A stretch of 64,000 nt of DNA from Aeromicrobium yanjiei (GTDB lineage: Bacteria > Actinomycetota > Actinomycetes > Propionibacteriales > Nocardioidaceae), in the NCBI RefSeq assembly GCF_009649075.1, contig NZ_CP045737.1, positions 3,162,001 through 3,226,000 on the forward strand, written 5' to 3'. Shown piece by piece: positions 37,290-45,831 of the stretch. Position numbers and translations under genes: made by a program. A model generated the notes under the pieces. It saw only the letters and a list, made by a program, of their open reading frames with translations. It searched no databases and was not told the origin of the DNA. How positions within the stretch are numbered: position 1 is the stretch's first letter; every line of letters starts with the position of its first letter.

Positions 37290-38230
37290 GCGAGCACCGC
37301 CCGCACGGCCGAGAGCCTGGCCTGCCACCGCGCATCGGTCTCCCCGTCGGCGGCCACCGCCGCGTACGCCTCGAGGTCGACGGCTTGGCGGCCCACGGGC
37401 AGGTAGCCGTCGACCGGGACGAGCGGCGAGGCGACGACGTCGCCGTCCAGCAGCGAGGTCGTGCCGAGCCCGCACGCGTACGGCAGCTCCGGCAGCGCGG
37501 CGGCGAGCGCGAGCCCCGCGGCCAGCCCGATCGAGGTGTCGACCGCGCTGGAGACGACCACCGGCAGGCCGATCTGCTCCGCGATCCGCAGGGCGGCGTG
37601 GACACCCCCCAGCGGCGCCACCTTGAGCACCGCGACGTCCGCGGCCTCGAGCTCGACCACGCGGAACGGGTCCGCAGCGCGACGGATCGACTCGTCGGCC
37701 GCGATCGGCACGTCGACCCGGCGGCGCACCGCGGCGAGCTCCTCGACCGTCGCGCACGGCTGCTCGACGTACTCCAGGCCTCCGGCCGCGAGGTCGATCG
37801 CGTTGATGGCCCCGAGGGCCTCGTCGACCGACCAGCCGCCGTTCGCGTCGACCCGCACCCGGCCGGCCGCGCCGAGCGCGTCGCGGACCGCCTCGACCCG
37901 CGCGACGTCCTCGGCCAGCGACTGGCCCTTCTCGGCCACCTTGACCTTCGCGGTGCGGCAGCCGCTGTGGCGCACGATGTCCGCGGCCTGCTCCGGGCCG
38001 ACCGCGGGCACGGTGCAGTTGACCGGGATCCGGTCGCGCAGCGCAGCAGGCCACTCCCGCTCCGCGGAGTCGATCGCGGCGGCGAGCCACGGGGCGCTCT
38101 CGCGGGCGTCGTAGTCCAGGAACGGGCTGAACTCGGCCCAGCCGGCCGGGCCCTCGATCAGCATGCCCTCGCGGCGGGTGATGCCGCGGAAGCGGACCGG
38201 CATGGGGATCGCGAAGGTACGAGGCTGCAC
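37286..38230 (-). CDS. menC: o-Succinylbenzoate synthase
   Basis: A 314-residue enolase-superfamily enzyme that dehydrates SHCHC to o-succinylbenzoate. The first catalytic Lys is in AKVKVAEKG, metal ligands in RVDANGGW, YVEQPC and IAADES, and the second Lys in AVLKVAPLGG. GTG at 38230 is preferred to a TTG three codons upstream (38239). It lies head to head with the NAD-binding protein gene at 38269, 38 bases apart, and is coupled to menD. Confidence 0.92.
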   Translation of the reverse strand: MQPRTFAIPMPVRFRGITRREGMLIEGPAGWAEFSPFLDYDARESAPWLAAAIDSAEREWPAALRDRIPVNCTVPAVGPEQAADIVRHSGCRTAKVKVAEKGQSLAEDVARVEAVRDALGAAGRVRVDANGGWSVDEALGAINAIDLAAGGLEYVEQPCATVEELAAVRRRVDVPIAADESIRRAADPFRVVELEAADVAVLKVAPLGGVHAALRIAEQIGLPVVVSSAVDTSIGLAAGLALAAALPELPYACGLGTTSLLDGDVVASPLVPVDGYLPVGRQAVDLEAYAAVAADGETDARWQARLSAVRAVLA

Positions 38231-38268
38231 GACTGGCAACTTACCGTCACGACCGTAACGTGGACGGC

Positions 38269-38925
38269 ATGAGCCGAATCGCGATAGTCGGAGGCCACGG
38301 CAAGATCGCCCGCCTCCTGATCCCCCTTCTCGTCGACGGCGGGCACGTGCCCGTCGCCCTCATCCGCAACCCCGACCACACCGCCGAGCTGGAGTCGGCC
38401 GGCGCCGAGGTCACCCTCCTCGACATCGAGGCGTCCGACACCGACGACTTCGCCCGCGCCTTCGACGGCGTCGACGCCGTCGTGTTCGCCGCCGGCGGTG
38501 GCGCCGACGGCAACATCGAGCGCAAGAAGACCGTCGACCTCGGCGGCTCGCTGAAGTCGATCGACGGTGCGGCCCGCGCCGGCGTGACCCGCTTCGTGCA
38601 GATCTCCGCGATGGGCGTCGACGAGCCGCTCGCGGACGACACCGAGGACACCTGGGTCGCGTACGTCGAGGCCAAGCGCGACGCCGACGTCGCCCTCCGG
38701 GAGAGCAGCCTGGACTGGACGATCGTGCGTCCCGGCGGTCTGACCGACGACCCCGGCACGGGCTCGATCACCCTGGCCGAGAAGGTCGACCGCGGGCAGA
38801 TCCCCCGCGCCGACGTCGCAGCCCTCATCGCCGCGGTCCTGCCCGACCGCTCGACGTACGGCAAGCAGTGGGAGGTCATCAGCGGCGACACCCCGATCGC
38901 CGACGCGATCTCCTCGGCGAGCTGA
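38269..38925 (+). CDS. NAD(P)-binding protein (atypical SDR, NmrA/YwnB-like)
   Basis: A 218-residue single Rossmann-domain protein: IAIVGGHGKIARLLIPLL at the start, VVFAAGGGADG, FVQISAMG and WTIVRPGGLTDDPGTG. This is the atypical SDR group that contains NmrA-like redox sensors and flavin-reductase-like proteins; no catalytic Tyr-x3-Lys is obvious apart from YVEAKRDAD. ATG at 38269 follows TAACGT (38256-38261) by 7 bases, so translation is probably leaderless. It sits alone on the plus strand between menC and menE. Confidence 0.87.
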   Translation: MSRIAIVGGHGKIARLLIPLLVDGGHVPVALIRNPDHTAELESAGAEVTLLDIEASDTDDFARAFDGVDAVVFAAGGGADGNIERKKTVDLGGSLKSIDGAARAGVTRFVQISAMGVDEPLADDTEDTWVAYVEAKRDADVALRESSLDWTIVRPGGLTDDPGTGSITLAEKVDRGQIPRADVAALIAAVLPDRSTYGKQWEVISGDTPIADAISSAS

Positions 38926-38938
38926 GCCGCACCGACTC

Positions 38939-39973
38939 TCAGCCCGCGTCCCCCTGCAACGCCCGGCGGTCGACCTTGCCGCCGGGCAGCAGGGGCAGCT
39001 CATCCAGCAGCACGACGTCCCGAGGGGCCCAGCTCCGCGGCAGCCCGCGCTCCTGGACCGCGTCCCGCAGCGCGTCGAGGCGCAGCCCGTCGAGGCACAC
39101 CGCATCGGCCGGCACGACGTACGCCACGACCCGCGCGCCCCACTCCTCGTCCGCGGCACCCAGCGCGATCGCATCGCGCACGCCGTCGACCTCGCGCAGG
39201 GCGCGGGTGACCGCGGGCAGCGCGATGTTGACCCCGCCGCTGATGACCACGTCGTCCGACCGCCCCGTGACCCGCAGCCTGCCGTCGACGATCTCACCGA
39301 GGTCCGCGGTCGCGAACCAGCCGTCGCGCAGCACTGCGGCGGTCGCGGCGGGATCGGCATAGCCGTCGAACAGCACGGGGCCCGCGAGCAGCACCTGCCC
39401 CGTCTCGTCGACGCGCATCTGCACGCCGTCGAGCGGGACGCCGTCGTAGACGCAACCACCGCACGTCTCGCTCATGCCGTACGTCCGCACGACGTTGACG
39501 CCCTCGAGCGCGTCGAGCAGGTCCTGGGGCGCCGCGGCCCCGCCGATCAGGAGCGCGTCGAGTGACCTGAGGACATCGACTGAGCCGCTCTCGACCAGCC
39601 GGTGCGCCTGGGTCGGCACGAGCGATGCGTAGCGCCGTTCGCCGGGGATCGCGCGGATCGCGTCGGCCAGCGACGGGTGCTCCGCGGCGTGGACGGGCTC
39701 GAGGCCCGCGAGCGCCGAGCGCACCAGCACCTGCAACCCGCCCACGCCCGTCACCGGCATCGCCTGGAGCCAGCCACCCGGCCCACCGAGCCGGGCCAGG
39801 CTCGCCCGCGCCGAGGCGAGCACCGCGTCGTGGGACAGGATCACGTCCTTGGGCTCGCCCGTGCTCCCGGACGTACGGATCACGATCGGCTCCCCGCCCT
39901 CGCGGACCCACTCCTCGACCAGGGCGAACACCTCGCGCGGCTCGCCCGACACCGGACGCAGGCTCGCGCTCAC
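38939..39973 (-). CDS. menE: o-Succinylbenzoate-CoA ligase (AMP-forming)
   Basis: A 344-residue adenylate-forming ligase, short for the superfamily but usual for actinobacterial MenE. Motifs: IRTSGSTGEPKDVILSH (phosphate loop), VRTYGMSETCGG, DGYADP, FATADLGEIVDGRLRVTGRSDDVV and a C-terminal GKVDRRAL lysine. The N-terminal 100 residues of full acyl-CoA ligases are absent. GTG at 39973 overlaps the stop of the HTH protein gene. Assignment rests on the menaquinone neighbours as well as on length. Confidence 0.9.
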   Translation of the reverse strand: MSASLRPVSGEPREVFALVEEWVREGGEPIVIRTSGSTGEPKDVILSHDAVLASARASLARLGGPGGWLQAMPVTGVGGLQVLVRSALAGLEPVHAAEHPSLADAIRAIPGERRYASLVPTQAHRLVESGSVDVLRSLDALLIGGAAAPQDLLDALEGVNVVRTYGMSETCGGCVYDGVPLDGVQMRVDETGQVLLAGPVLFDGYADPAATAAVLRDGWFATADLGEIVDGRLRVTGRSDDVVISGGVNIALPAVTRALREVDGVRDAIALGAADEEWGARVVAYVVPADAVCLDGLRLDALRDAVQERGLPRSWAPRDVVLLDELPLLPGGKVDRRALQGDAG

Positions 39974-40530
39974 GCAGGCTCCCCCGGCACGGCCGGGACG
40001 TCCAGCGGACGCTTGAGGTACGTCCACGGGAACCACATCGAGCCGATGCGCTCCCAGCCCGCCGCCTCCAGGTCCTTGACCCGGCCGCTGCCCACCACGG
40101 CCCGGCAGTGCTCCCACTGGACCGGCGACTTCTCGACGTCGTGGAACAGCGGGCCGAAGCCGACCGAGTGCCAGCCGTGCCGGCCCCACTCGTTGAGCTG
40201 GTCGATCTCGGTGAACGCCGTGAGGCCGACCAGCTGGCGGTGCTCGGCGGTGCCCGGGATGACCGTGGGACGACGGCCGAAGCGCTGCTGAGCCGCCTGC
40301 CGGGACATGCCCAGAGCGGTGCCGATGGCCTCCCAGCTCAGGCCGGCCGCGCGGGCGGAGGACACCGCCGCCAGCAGCAGCGTGTTGGTCTCCTCGTGCG
40401 CGCGGCGGGTGATCACGACCAGGTCGAGGTGCGCCTCGGGCTCCTGCTCGAGGCGTTGCTCGAGGCTGGGGTCCAGCTGGGCGACCGCCCGTGCGATCAG
40501 GTCCGAGAGCTCCGCGTCGTCGATCGCCAT
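39970..40530 (-). CDS. Helix-turn-helix protein, candidate local regulator
   Basis: A 186-residue protein not assigned to a named family. Residues 63-85 (GLSWEAIGTALGMSRQAAQQ) form a clear helix-turn-helix of a type widespread in actinobacteria. The remaining C-terminal part contains EHRQLVGLTAFTEIDQLNEWG and ends in KRPLDVPAVPGEPA. ATG at 40530 lies 7 bases after a -10 TAGCGT, so the mRNA is leaderless. It precedes menE with a GTGA overlap, and its promoter region holds two identical-type palindromes (40534-40578), which suggests it binds there and controls itself and menA. Confidence 0.75.
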   Translation of the reverse strand: MAIDDAELSDLIARAVAQLDPSLEQRLEQEPEAHLDLVVITRRAHEETNTLLLAAVSSARAAGLSWEAIGTALGMSRQAAQQRFGRRPTVIPGTAEHRQLVGLTAFTEIDQLNEWGRHGWHSVGFGPLFHDVEKSPVQWEHCRAVVGSGRVKDLEAAGWERIGSMWFPWTYLKRPLDVPAVPGEPA

Positions 40531-40533
40531 GGC

Positions 40534-40578
40534 GTCAACGCTAGCTTGACACCGAAGCCGCGTCAATCGGAGGTTGAC
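40534..40578. promoter_or_regulatory. Two GTCAA-N7-TTGAC palindromes in a divergent promoter
   Basis: Copies at 40534-40550 and 40562-40578, 28 bases start to start. On the minus strand TTGACG (40561-40566) and TAGCGT (40538-40543), 17 bases apart, form a strong-looking promoter for the HTH gene; on the plus strand TTGACA (40574-40579) could be the menA -35, with a weak -10. Each palindrome therefore overlaps promoter elements, the arrangement of a repressor operator. Confidence 0.6.
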
Positions 40579-40607
40579 AGGTCGGGCGAGTGGCAGACTG
40601 GTGCGTC

Positions 40608-41492
40608 ATGACCGCCACCCACTCCCCCGCCCAGCTCTGGATCGCCGGAGCGCGGCCGCGCACCCTGCCCGCCGCGGTCGCACCCGTCCTGGCCGGCACC
40701 GGCGCGGCGGCGTACTCCGACTCCGTGGTGTGGTGGAAGGCCCTGCTGGCCCTGGGCGTCTCGCTCGCGCTCCAGGTCGGCGTCAACTACGCCAACGACT
40801 ACTCCGACGGGGTCAAGGGCACCGACGACAACCGGGTCGGTCCGCTGCGTCTCGTCGGCTCCGGGCTGGTCCCGGCCAAGCGGGTCAAGGCGGCCGCCCT
40901 CCTGTTCCTCGGCATCGGCGGCGTGCTCGGGTTCGTCCTGGCCGCGACCTCGAGCTGGTGGATGCTGCTGGTGGGCGTCGCGGCGATCGGTGCCGCGTGG
41001 ACCTACACCGGCGGCCCGTCTCCCTACGGCTACCGCGCGCTCGGCGAGGTCAGCGTGTTCGTCTTCTTCGGCCTCGTGGCGGTGCTCGGCACGGCGTACG
41101 TGCAGGTCGAGGAGATCACCGCGCCCGCGGTGGCCGCCGCGATCGGCATCGGCGCCCTCGCGTGCGCGATCCTGGTGGCCAACAACCTGCGCGACATCCC
41201 CACCGACTCGGTCACCGGCAAGCGCACGCTCGCGGTCGTCCTCGGCGACGCGGGCACCCGGAGGCTCTACGGCCTGCTCATGCTCGTCGCGATCGGCGCC
41301 CTCGTGTGGGCTGCGTTCTCGACCCCGTGGGCGCTCCTCGGCCTGCTCGCCCTGCCGCTGATCGGTCGCGCCGCGAGCATCGTGGCGTCCGGGGCGCAGG
41401 GCATGGCGCTGATCCCGGTCCTGCGCGACAGCGGGCTCATCGAGCTCGTGTACGCAGCGGGGCTCGCGATCGGCCTGGCGATCGGCGGCTGA
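40608..41492 (+). CDS. menA: 1,4-Dihydroxy-2-naphthoate polyprenyltransferase
   Basis: A 294-residue membrane prenyltransferase of the UbiA superfamily, about nine helices, that attaches the isoprenoid tail to the naphthoate ring. The first Asp-rich motif is NYANDYSDGVKGTDDNRVGP, the second NNLRDIPTDSVTGKRTLAV. ATG at 40608 was chosen over an in-frame start six codons upstream because it follows the promoter/operator region closely. Followed 1 base later by the phosphoesterase gene. Confidence 0.95.
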   Translation: MTATHSPAQLWIAGARPRTLPAAVAPVLAGTGAAAYSDSVVWWKALLALGVSLALQVGVNYANDYSDGVKGTDDNRVGPLRLVGSGLVPAKRVKAAALLFLGIGGVLGFVLAATSSWWMLLVGVAAIGAAWTYTGGPSPYGYRALGEVSVFVFFGLVAVLGTAYVQVEEITAPAVAAAIGIGALACAILVANNLRDIPTDSVTGKRTLAVVLGDAGTRRLYGLLMLVAIGALVWAAFSTPWALLGLLALPLIGRAASIVASGAQGMALIPVLRDSGLIELVYAAGLAIGLAIGG

Positions 41493-41493
41493 C

Positions 41494-41988
41494 GTGCTGC
41501 GCGTCGCGGTCGTGTCCGACACCCACGCCCCCCGGTTCTGGAAGGCGATGCCCCCCGCGGTCGCCGAGCAGCTCACCGACGTCGACGTGATCCTGCACGC
41601 GGGCGACGTGTGCGTCCCGTCGGTGCTCGACGAGCTCGCGGCGTACGCGCCCGTGCACGTCGTCGCGGGCAACAACGACGGTGCGGACGTGACCGCCTGG
41701 GGTGCGCCGGAGACGCTCGAGCTCGAGCTCGACGGCGTGCGCATCGCGATGATCCACGACTCGGGCCCCAAGCAGGGTCGTGCGGCGCGGATGCGCCGGC
41801 GCTTCCCCGACGCGGACCTGGTCGTGTTCGGCCACTCGCACATCCCGTGGGACACCGAGCAGGACGGTCAGCGGCTGCTCAACCCGGGGTCGCCGACGGA
41901 CAAGCGCCGGCAGCCGCGCGGCACGATGGCCCGCCTCGTGCTCGACGCCGGCCGGATCGTCTCGCTCGAGCTCGTCCCCACGACCTGA
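41494..41988 (+). CDS. YfcE-type metallophosphoesterase
   Basis: A 164-residue calcineurin-like phosphoesterase. All metal-binding motifs are present: VVSDTHAP, LHAGDV, GNND, HDSG and FGHSHIP. YfcE/MJ0936 relatives hydrolyse phosphodiesters in vitro; the natural substrate is unknown. GTG at 41494 begins 1 base after the menA stop, so it is co-transcribed with menA. It converges on the next gene with 4 bases between. Confidence 0.92.
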   Translation: MLRVAVVSDTHAPRFWKAMPPAVAEQLTDVDVILHAGDVCVPSVLDELAAYAPVHVVAGNNDGADVTAWGAPETLELELDGVRIAMIHDSGPKQGRAARMRRRFPDADLVVFGHSHIPWDTEQDGQRLLNPGSPTDKRRQPRGTMARLVLDAGRIVSLELVPTT

Positions 41989-41992
41989 GCCG

Positions 41993-43075
41993 CTAGACCT
42001 GCGGCAGCACCCCGGTCGCGGAGAACTCCTCGAGCGCGGCGGCGTACGGGGCGATGTCGATGCCCTTGTCGGCCAGCCACGCGTCGTCGTAGTAGGTGTG
42101 CGCATAGCGTTCGCCGCCGTCGCACAGCAGGGTGACGACGCTGCCCTCCTGGCCGTCCTCGACCATCTGCCCGATCACGCCCAGCGATGCCCACACGTTC
42201 GTGCCGGTGGACCCGCCGACCGGACGCCCGAGGATGCGCGAGACCCAGCGCATCGTGGCGAGGGACGCCGCATCGGGCACCCGGACCATGTCGTCGATGA
42301 CCCCGCCGACGAACGACGGCTCGATCCGCATGCGGCCGATGCCCTCGATGCGCGACGGGCTCGATGTCGTGACGTCGGAGCGGTCGGACTCCCAGCCCTC
42401 GAGGAATGCCGAGTTCTCCGGATCGGCCACCGCGATCCGCGTCTCGAAGCGGCGGTAGCGCACGAAGCGCCCGATCGTCGCGGACGTGCCGCCGGTGCCC
42501 GCGCTCACCACGATCCAGCTCGGGCAGGGGTGACGCTCGGCGGACATCTGCTCGTAGATCGACTCCGCGATGTTGTTGTTGCCCCGCCAGTCGGTCGCCC
42601 GCTCGGCGTACGTGAACTGGTCCATGTAGTGCCCGCCGCACGCGGTCGCGAGATCGCGGGCGACGTCGTACACGGTGCCGGGATCGTCCACGAGGTGGCA
42701 GCGCCCGCCGTAGAACTCGATCAGCGCGATCTTCTCGGTGCTCGTCGAGGCCGGCATCACGGCGACGAACGGCAGGCCGATGAGCCGCGCGAAGTACGCC
42801 TCGCTGACCGCCGTGGACCCGCTGGACGCCTCGATCACGGTCGACGACGGGTTGATCCAGCCGTTGCACAACGCGTACAGGAACAGCGACCGCGCGAGGC
42901 GGTGCTTCAGGCTGCCCGTGGGGTGGACCGACTCGTCCTTGAGGTACAGGTCGATGCCCGGGACCGGGATCGGCAGGACGTGCAGATGGGTGTCGGCGCT
43001 GCGGTTGGCGTCGGCCTCGACCCGGCGGATCGCCTCGGCGATCCAGGCCCGGCTCTCAGTCGACGTCTTCGGCAC
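41993..43075 (-). CDS. PLP-dependent cysteine synthase-family protein
   Basis: A 360-residue fold-type II PLP enzyme. The lysine that binds PLP is K57 in HPTGSLKHR; the substrate loop is [15 protein letters not shown] and the phosphate loop [14 protein letters not shown]. The family is close to cysteine synthase and cystathionine beta-synthase, but the text differs enough from CysK that substrate should be left open. GTG at 43075 overlaps the upstream DUF4229 gene by 20 bases. Confidence 0.88.
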   Translation of the reverse strand: MPKTSTESRAWIAEAIRRVEADANRSADTHLHVLPIPVPGIDLYLKDESVHPTGSLKHRLARSLFLYALCNGWINPSSTVIEASSGSTAVSEAYFARLIGLPFVAVMPASTSTEKIALIEFYGGRCHLVDDPGTVYDVARDLATACGGHYMDQFTYAERATDWRGNNNIAESIYEQMSAERHPCPSWIVVSAGTGGTSATIGRFVRYRRFETRIAVADPENSAFLEGWESDRSDVTTSSPSRIEGIGRMRIEPSFVGGVIDDMVRVPDAASLATMRWVSRILGRPVGGSTGTNVWASLGVIGQMVEDGQEGSVVTLLCDGGERYAHTYYDDAWLADKGIDIAPYAAALEEFSATGVLPQV

Positions 43076-43322
43076 GGCGGGACTCCTCCAGCCGCGACGA
43101 CATGCGCTCGGCGCGTGCGTGGACGTCCGCCGCGAGGCGCGCCCGCAAGCCTGACAGCGCGAAGATCGAGATGATCGAGGAGATCACCAGCGCGATCAGC
43201 AGCACGAAGATGTTGACGACCTCGGTCCGCTCGAAGAAGATCGGCGCCGCGAACCACACGACCGCGAACACCACCGCGAAGACCGCGAACCGAGCCAGGG
43301 TGTAGGTCCAGAATGCCTTCAT
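43056..43322 (-). CDS. DUF4229-type small membrane protein
   Basis: An 88-residue protein with two hydrophobic helices (about residues 8-28 and 36-58) and a charged C-terminus ending [12 protein letters not shown]. It matches the actinobacterial DUF4229 pattern (start [12 protein letters not shown]). Function unknown. The ATG follows TAGGCT (43329-43334) by 6 bases, consistent with a leaderless mRNA. Its 3' end overlaps the PLP enzyme gene by 20 bases. Confidence 0.82.
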   Translation of the reverse strand: MKAFWTYTLARFAVFAVVFAVVWFAAPIFFERTEVVNIFVLLIALVISSIISIFALSGLRARLAADVHARAERMSSRLEESRRAEDVD

Positions 43323-43391
43323 GCTTCCAGCCTAATCGGTCGCACACGCGGTTCATCCTGCCGGTTGTGAACGCCCCGATACGGTGGGCAC

Positions 43392-43661
43392 ATGGGGAAG
43401 GCAGTTCTGGTCGTCATCGGCGTCGTCGTGTTCGTGTACGCGGTGTTCGACCTGGTGGCGACCCCCAAGTCGCGGGTCAAGCTGCTCCCCAAGATCCTGT
43501 GGTTCGTGATCCTGCTCGTGCCGATCGTCGGGCCGCTGCTGTGGATCTTCTGGGGTCACATCGGGGACGCCCCGCCCAAGCCCCGCAGCTCGGGCGGCTG
43601 GTCTCCCCCGCCGGGGCCCCGAGGACCCGACGACGACCCCGATTACCTGCGCGGACTCTGA
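43392..43661 (+). CDS. Small membrane protein with phospholipase D-nuclease N-terminal-like domain
   Basis: An 89-residue protein with two membrane helices (about 4-23 and 35-56) separated by TPKSRVKLLPKI, the layout of the PLDc_N family found ahead of cardiolipin synthases but here alone. The C-terminus is Pro/Gly/Asp-rich. The ATG follows TACGGT (43380-43385) by 6 bases. No catalytic domain is present, so this is not a phospholipase. Confidence 0.82.
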   Translation: MGKAVLVVIGVVVFVYAVFDLVATPKSRVKLLPKILWFVILLVPIVGPLLWIFWGHIGDAPPKPRSSGGWSPPPGPRGPDDDPDYLRGL

Positions 43662-43676
43662 GCGCGCCGCGGCCGC

Positions 43677-44735
43677 TCAGTCGTCCCAGCGGAAGACCCG
43701 CGCCGCGATCGCGGTGACGACGATCGCGAAGCCGAGCAGGATCGCCATGGGCACGAGCGCCGCGGACGGCCCCTCCCCACGCACCATGGTGTCGAGCATC
43801 CCGTCGTTGAGGTGCTTGAGCGGCAGCACCTTGCTCACCGCCGTGACGTAGCCGGGCGCCCCGTCGAGGGGAAAGAACGAGCCGGACAGGAACGCCATCG
43901 GCAGCACCACGAAGTTGGCGATGCCGACCGCCGCCTCCTCGGTCCGGGCCACGGCCCCTGCGAGCAGGCCGATCGCCATGAACGCCAGGGTGCCGCAGAT
44001 CAGGAGCGGCACGATCATCGGCCACGAGCCGGTCAGCCGCAGCCCGAACAGCACCATCCCCACCCCGAGGAAGATCGCGGCCTGGACCACCGCGATCGCG
44101 ATCGACACGGCGACGCGCGCCGTGACGACCGAGCTCGTCGAGATGGGCGCGAGTCGCAGCCGGCGCAGGAGCCCGTTCTTGCGCCAGACCACGAGGTTGG
44201 TCGCGGCGCCGAAGGTCGCGCCCGACGCGATCGCCCAGCCCATGAGGCCCGGCGTGTAGTACTGGATCGCCTTCAGCGACTCGTCCTCGACCTGGTCGGT
44301 CGTGAGGGTGAACTTCGGCTTCTGCCCCGTCTCGGCGATGTTGGCCGACTGGACGATCGCCTGGAACGTGCCCTGGACCGTCGCGGCCTGCACCTGGTCG
44401 GCCCGCGAGTAGCGGACGAGCAGGTCGTCGCCGTCCTGGGAGATGACCGCGTCGGCGTCCCCCTTGCGCACCTTCTCGATCGCGTCCTCCAGATCGGACG
44501 ACTTGGTGATCTCCAGGCTCTCGTCGAGGTACGTCTTGAGCTGCTTGGGCGTCTGGTCGAGGACGGACACCGGGCCGACCTGGATGATCTCGGACCGGGA
44601 CGTCCCGTCGTCGGTGAAGAGGCCGCCGAACAGCACGAGGAACATGAGCGGGAAGATCACCGCGAAGAAGAACGCCATCCGGTCGCGGAAGAAGCCCTTG
44701 AGCATCGCGCGGGCCAGGCTGCGGAAGGCGGTCAT
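43677..44735 (-). CDS. ABC-2 type transporter permease
   Basis: A 352-residue permease: one N-terminal helix (about 15-40), an extracytoplasmic domain of roughly 150 residues, then five helices at the C-terminus, the layout of DrrB/YhgE-type exporter permeases. The segment AVARTEEAAVGIANFVVLPMAFLSGSFFPLDG is typical of ABC-2 exporters. ATG at 44735 overlaps the ATPase stop (ATGA). The cargo is unknown; drug or lipid export is common for the family. Confidence 0.9.
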   Translation of the reverse strand: MTAFRSLARAMLKGFFRDRMAFFFAVIFPLMFLVLFGGLFTDDGTSRSEIIQVGPVSVLDQTPKQLKTYLDESLEITKSSDLEDAIEKVRKGDADAVISQDGDDLLVRYSRADQVQAATVQGTFQAIVQSANIAETGQKPKFTLTTDQVEDESLKAIQYYTPGLMGWAIASGATFGAATNLVVWRKNGLLRRLRLAPISTSSVVTARVAVSIAIAVVQAAIFLGVGMVLFGLRLTGSWPMIVPLLICGTLAFMAIGLLAGAVARTEEAAVGIANFVVLPMAFLSGSFFPLDGAPGYVTAVSKVLPLKHLNDGMLDTMVRGEGPSAALVPMAILLGFAIVVTAIAARVFRWDD

Positions 44736-45634
44736 GCGCGGTACTGCCGGCCGGTGAGGTCGAGGAAGACGTCCTCGAGGGAGGCGCCCTTGACGCTGAG
44801 GCCCGCGAGCGCGTCGCGGGCGGCGAGATCGCTGAGCACCCGGGAGGCGTCCCGCGTCGTGATCGTGGTGCCGGAGCCGTCGACCTCGACCACGTCGCTG
44901 CCCGCGACCGCCTGGGCGTCCTGCGCGGACAGCGTGCCCGGCGCGAGGCTGATCCGCACGGGCGCGTCGAGCCCCCTCACCAGGGCGGCCGGGGTGTCCA
45001 TCTCGAGGATCTTGCCGGCGTCCATGATCGCGACCCGGTCGCACAGCACCTCCGCCTCGTCCATGTAGTGCGTCGTCAGGATCACGGTCCTGCCGGAGGC
45101 GTTGATCGTGCGCAGCACGTCCCACAGGTTGTGCCGGGCCTGCGGGTCGAGCGCCGCGGTGGGCTCGTCGAGGAAGACGACCTCGGGGTCGTGGATGAGG
45201 GCGCACGCGATCGACAGCCGCTGCTTCTGGCCGCCGGACAGGTCCTCGGTGCGGACGTCGGCCTTGTCGACCAGGCCGACCTGCTCGAGCATCTCGTCGG
45301 TGCGTCCCGCGGGCACCCCGTAGAGCGCGCCGAACGTGTCGAGCTGCTCGCGGGCGGTCAGCCGCTCGAAGAACGAGGACGCCTGCAGCTGCACCCCCAT
45401 GCGGCGCTGCAGCTCGGGCTCGCGCTTCCACGGCTCGTGCTCGTCGATCCGCACGGTGCCACCCATCGGCTTGCGCAGCCCCTCGACCATCTCCAGCGTC
45501 GTGGTCTTGCCCGCCCCGTTGGGCCCGAGCAGCCCGAAGAACTCCCCCGGCGCGACCGTGAAGCTCACCCCGTCCACCGCCCGCACGTCCCCGTACGTCA
45601 TGACCAGCCCCTCGGCCCGAATCTCCACACCCAT
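44732..45634 (-). CDS. ABC transporter ATP-binding protein
   Basis: A 300-residue ABC ATPase: Walker A GPNGAGKTT, signature LSGGQKQRLS, Walker B VVFLDEPTAALDP and the H-loop TTHYMDEAE, followed by a 90-residue C-terminal domain typical of DrrA-type exporters. It powers the permease encoded downstream. ATG at 45634 follows TAGGGT (45641-45646) by 6 bases, a probable leaderless start; the -35 region overlaps the left inverted repeat at 45651-45684. Confidence 0.93.
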   Translation of the reverse strand: MGVEIRAEGLVMTYGDVRAVDGVSFTVAPGEFFGLLGPNGAGKTTTLEMVEGLRKPMGGTVRIDEHEPWKREPELQRRMGVQLQASSFFERLTAREQLDTFGALYGVPAGRTDEMLEQVGLVDKADVRTEDLSGGQKQRLSIACALIHDPEVVFLDEPTAALDPQARHNLWDVLRTINASGRTVILTTHYMDEAEVLCDRVAIMDAGKILEMDTPAALVRGLDAPVRISLAPGTLSAQDAQAVAGSDVVEVDGSGTTITTRDASRVLSDLAARDALAGLSVKGASLEDVFLDLTGRQYRA

Positions 45635-45650
45635 CCCCCGACCCTAAGCC

Positions 45651-45684
45651 CCGTCGTCGGTTTCCCACGGGACCGTGGGGTTTG
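45651..45684. repeat. Left inverted repeat flanking the AbiEi-like gene
   Basis: Bases 45658-45684 are the exact reverse complement of 46874-46900 (27 bp), and the match extends outward to 34 bp with two mismatches. The repeat contains its own small palindrome (CCCACGG-GA-CCGTGGG). Directly inside it, about 45685-45720, is another hairpin built from GTGCAC arms and CGCG cores. Confidence 0.85.
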
Positions 45685-45831
45685 TGCACTCCCCTCGCGT
45701 CTCAGCGCGCGGGACGTGCACAAGACGCTCGGGAAGTGCGCCCGTCCACAGGACGTCCCCGCGGCCCCGGCCGTCCACAGGCGGCCCGCGACCCCCTCCC
45801 CCAGCCTGCTCACCCTGGCGAGCATCGACGG

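Noticed and set aside
38939-39973. menE as a truncated pseudogene because of its 344-residue length.
   Set aside because: All adenylation motifs and the C-terminal lysine are present, and short MenE proteins are usual in actinobacteria; start and stop are coupled to neighbours.
43351-43373. TTGTGAACG at 43365-43373 as a third Rex operator.
   Set aside because: Only one half-site is present; the partner half (TTCACAA) is missing at any sensible spacing. The GTTCA/TGAAC arms at 43351 and 43368 are too far apart for Rex.
43392-43661. Cardiolipin synthase or phospholipase D.
   Set aside because: Only the N-terminal two-helix domain is present; no HKD catalytic motif follows in any frame.
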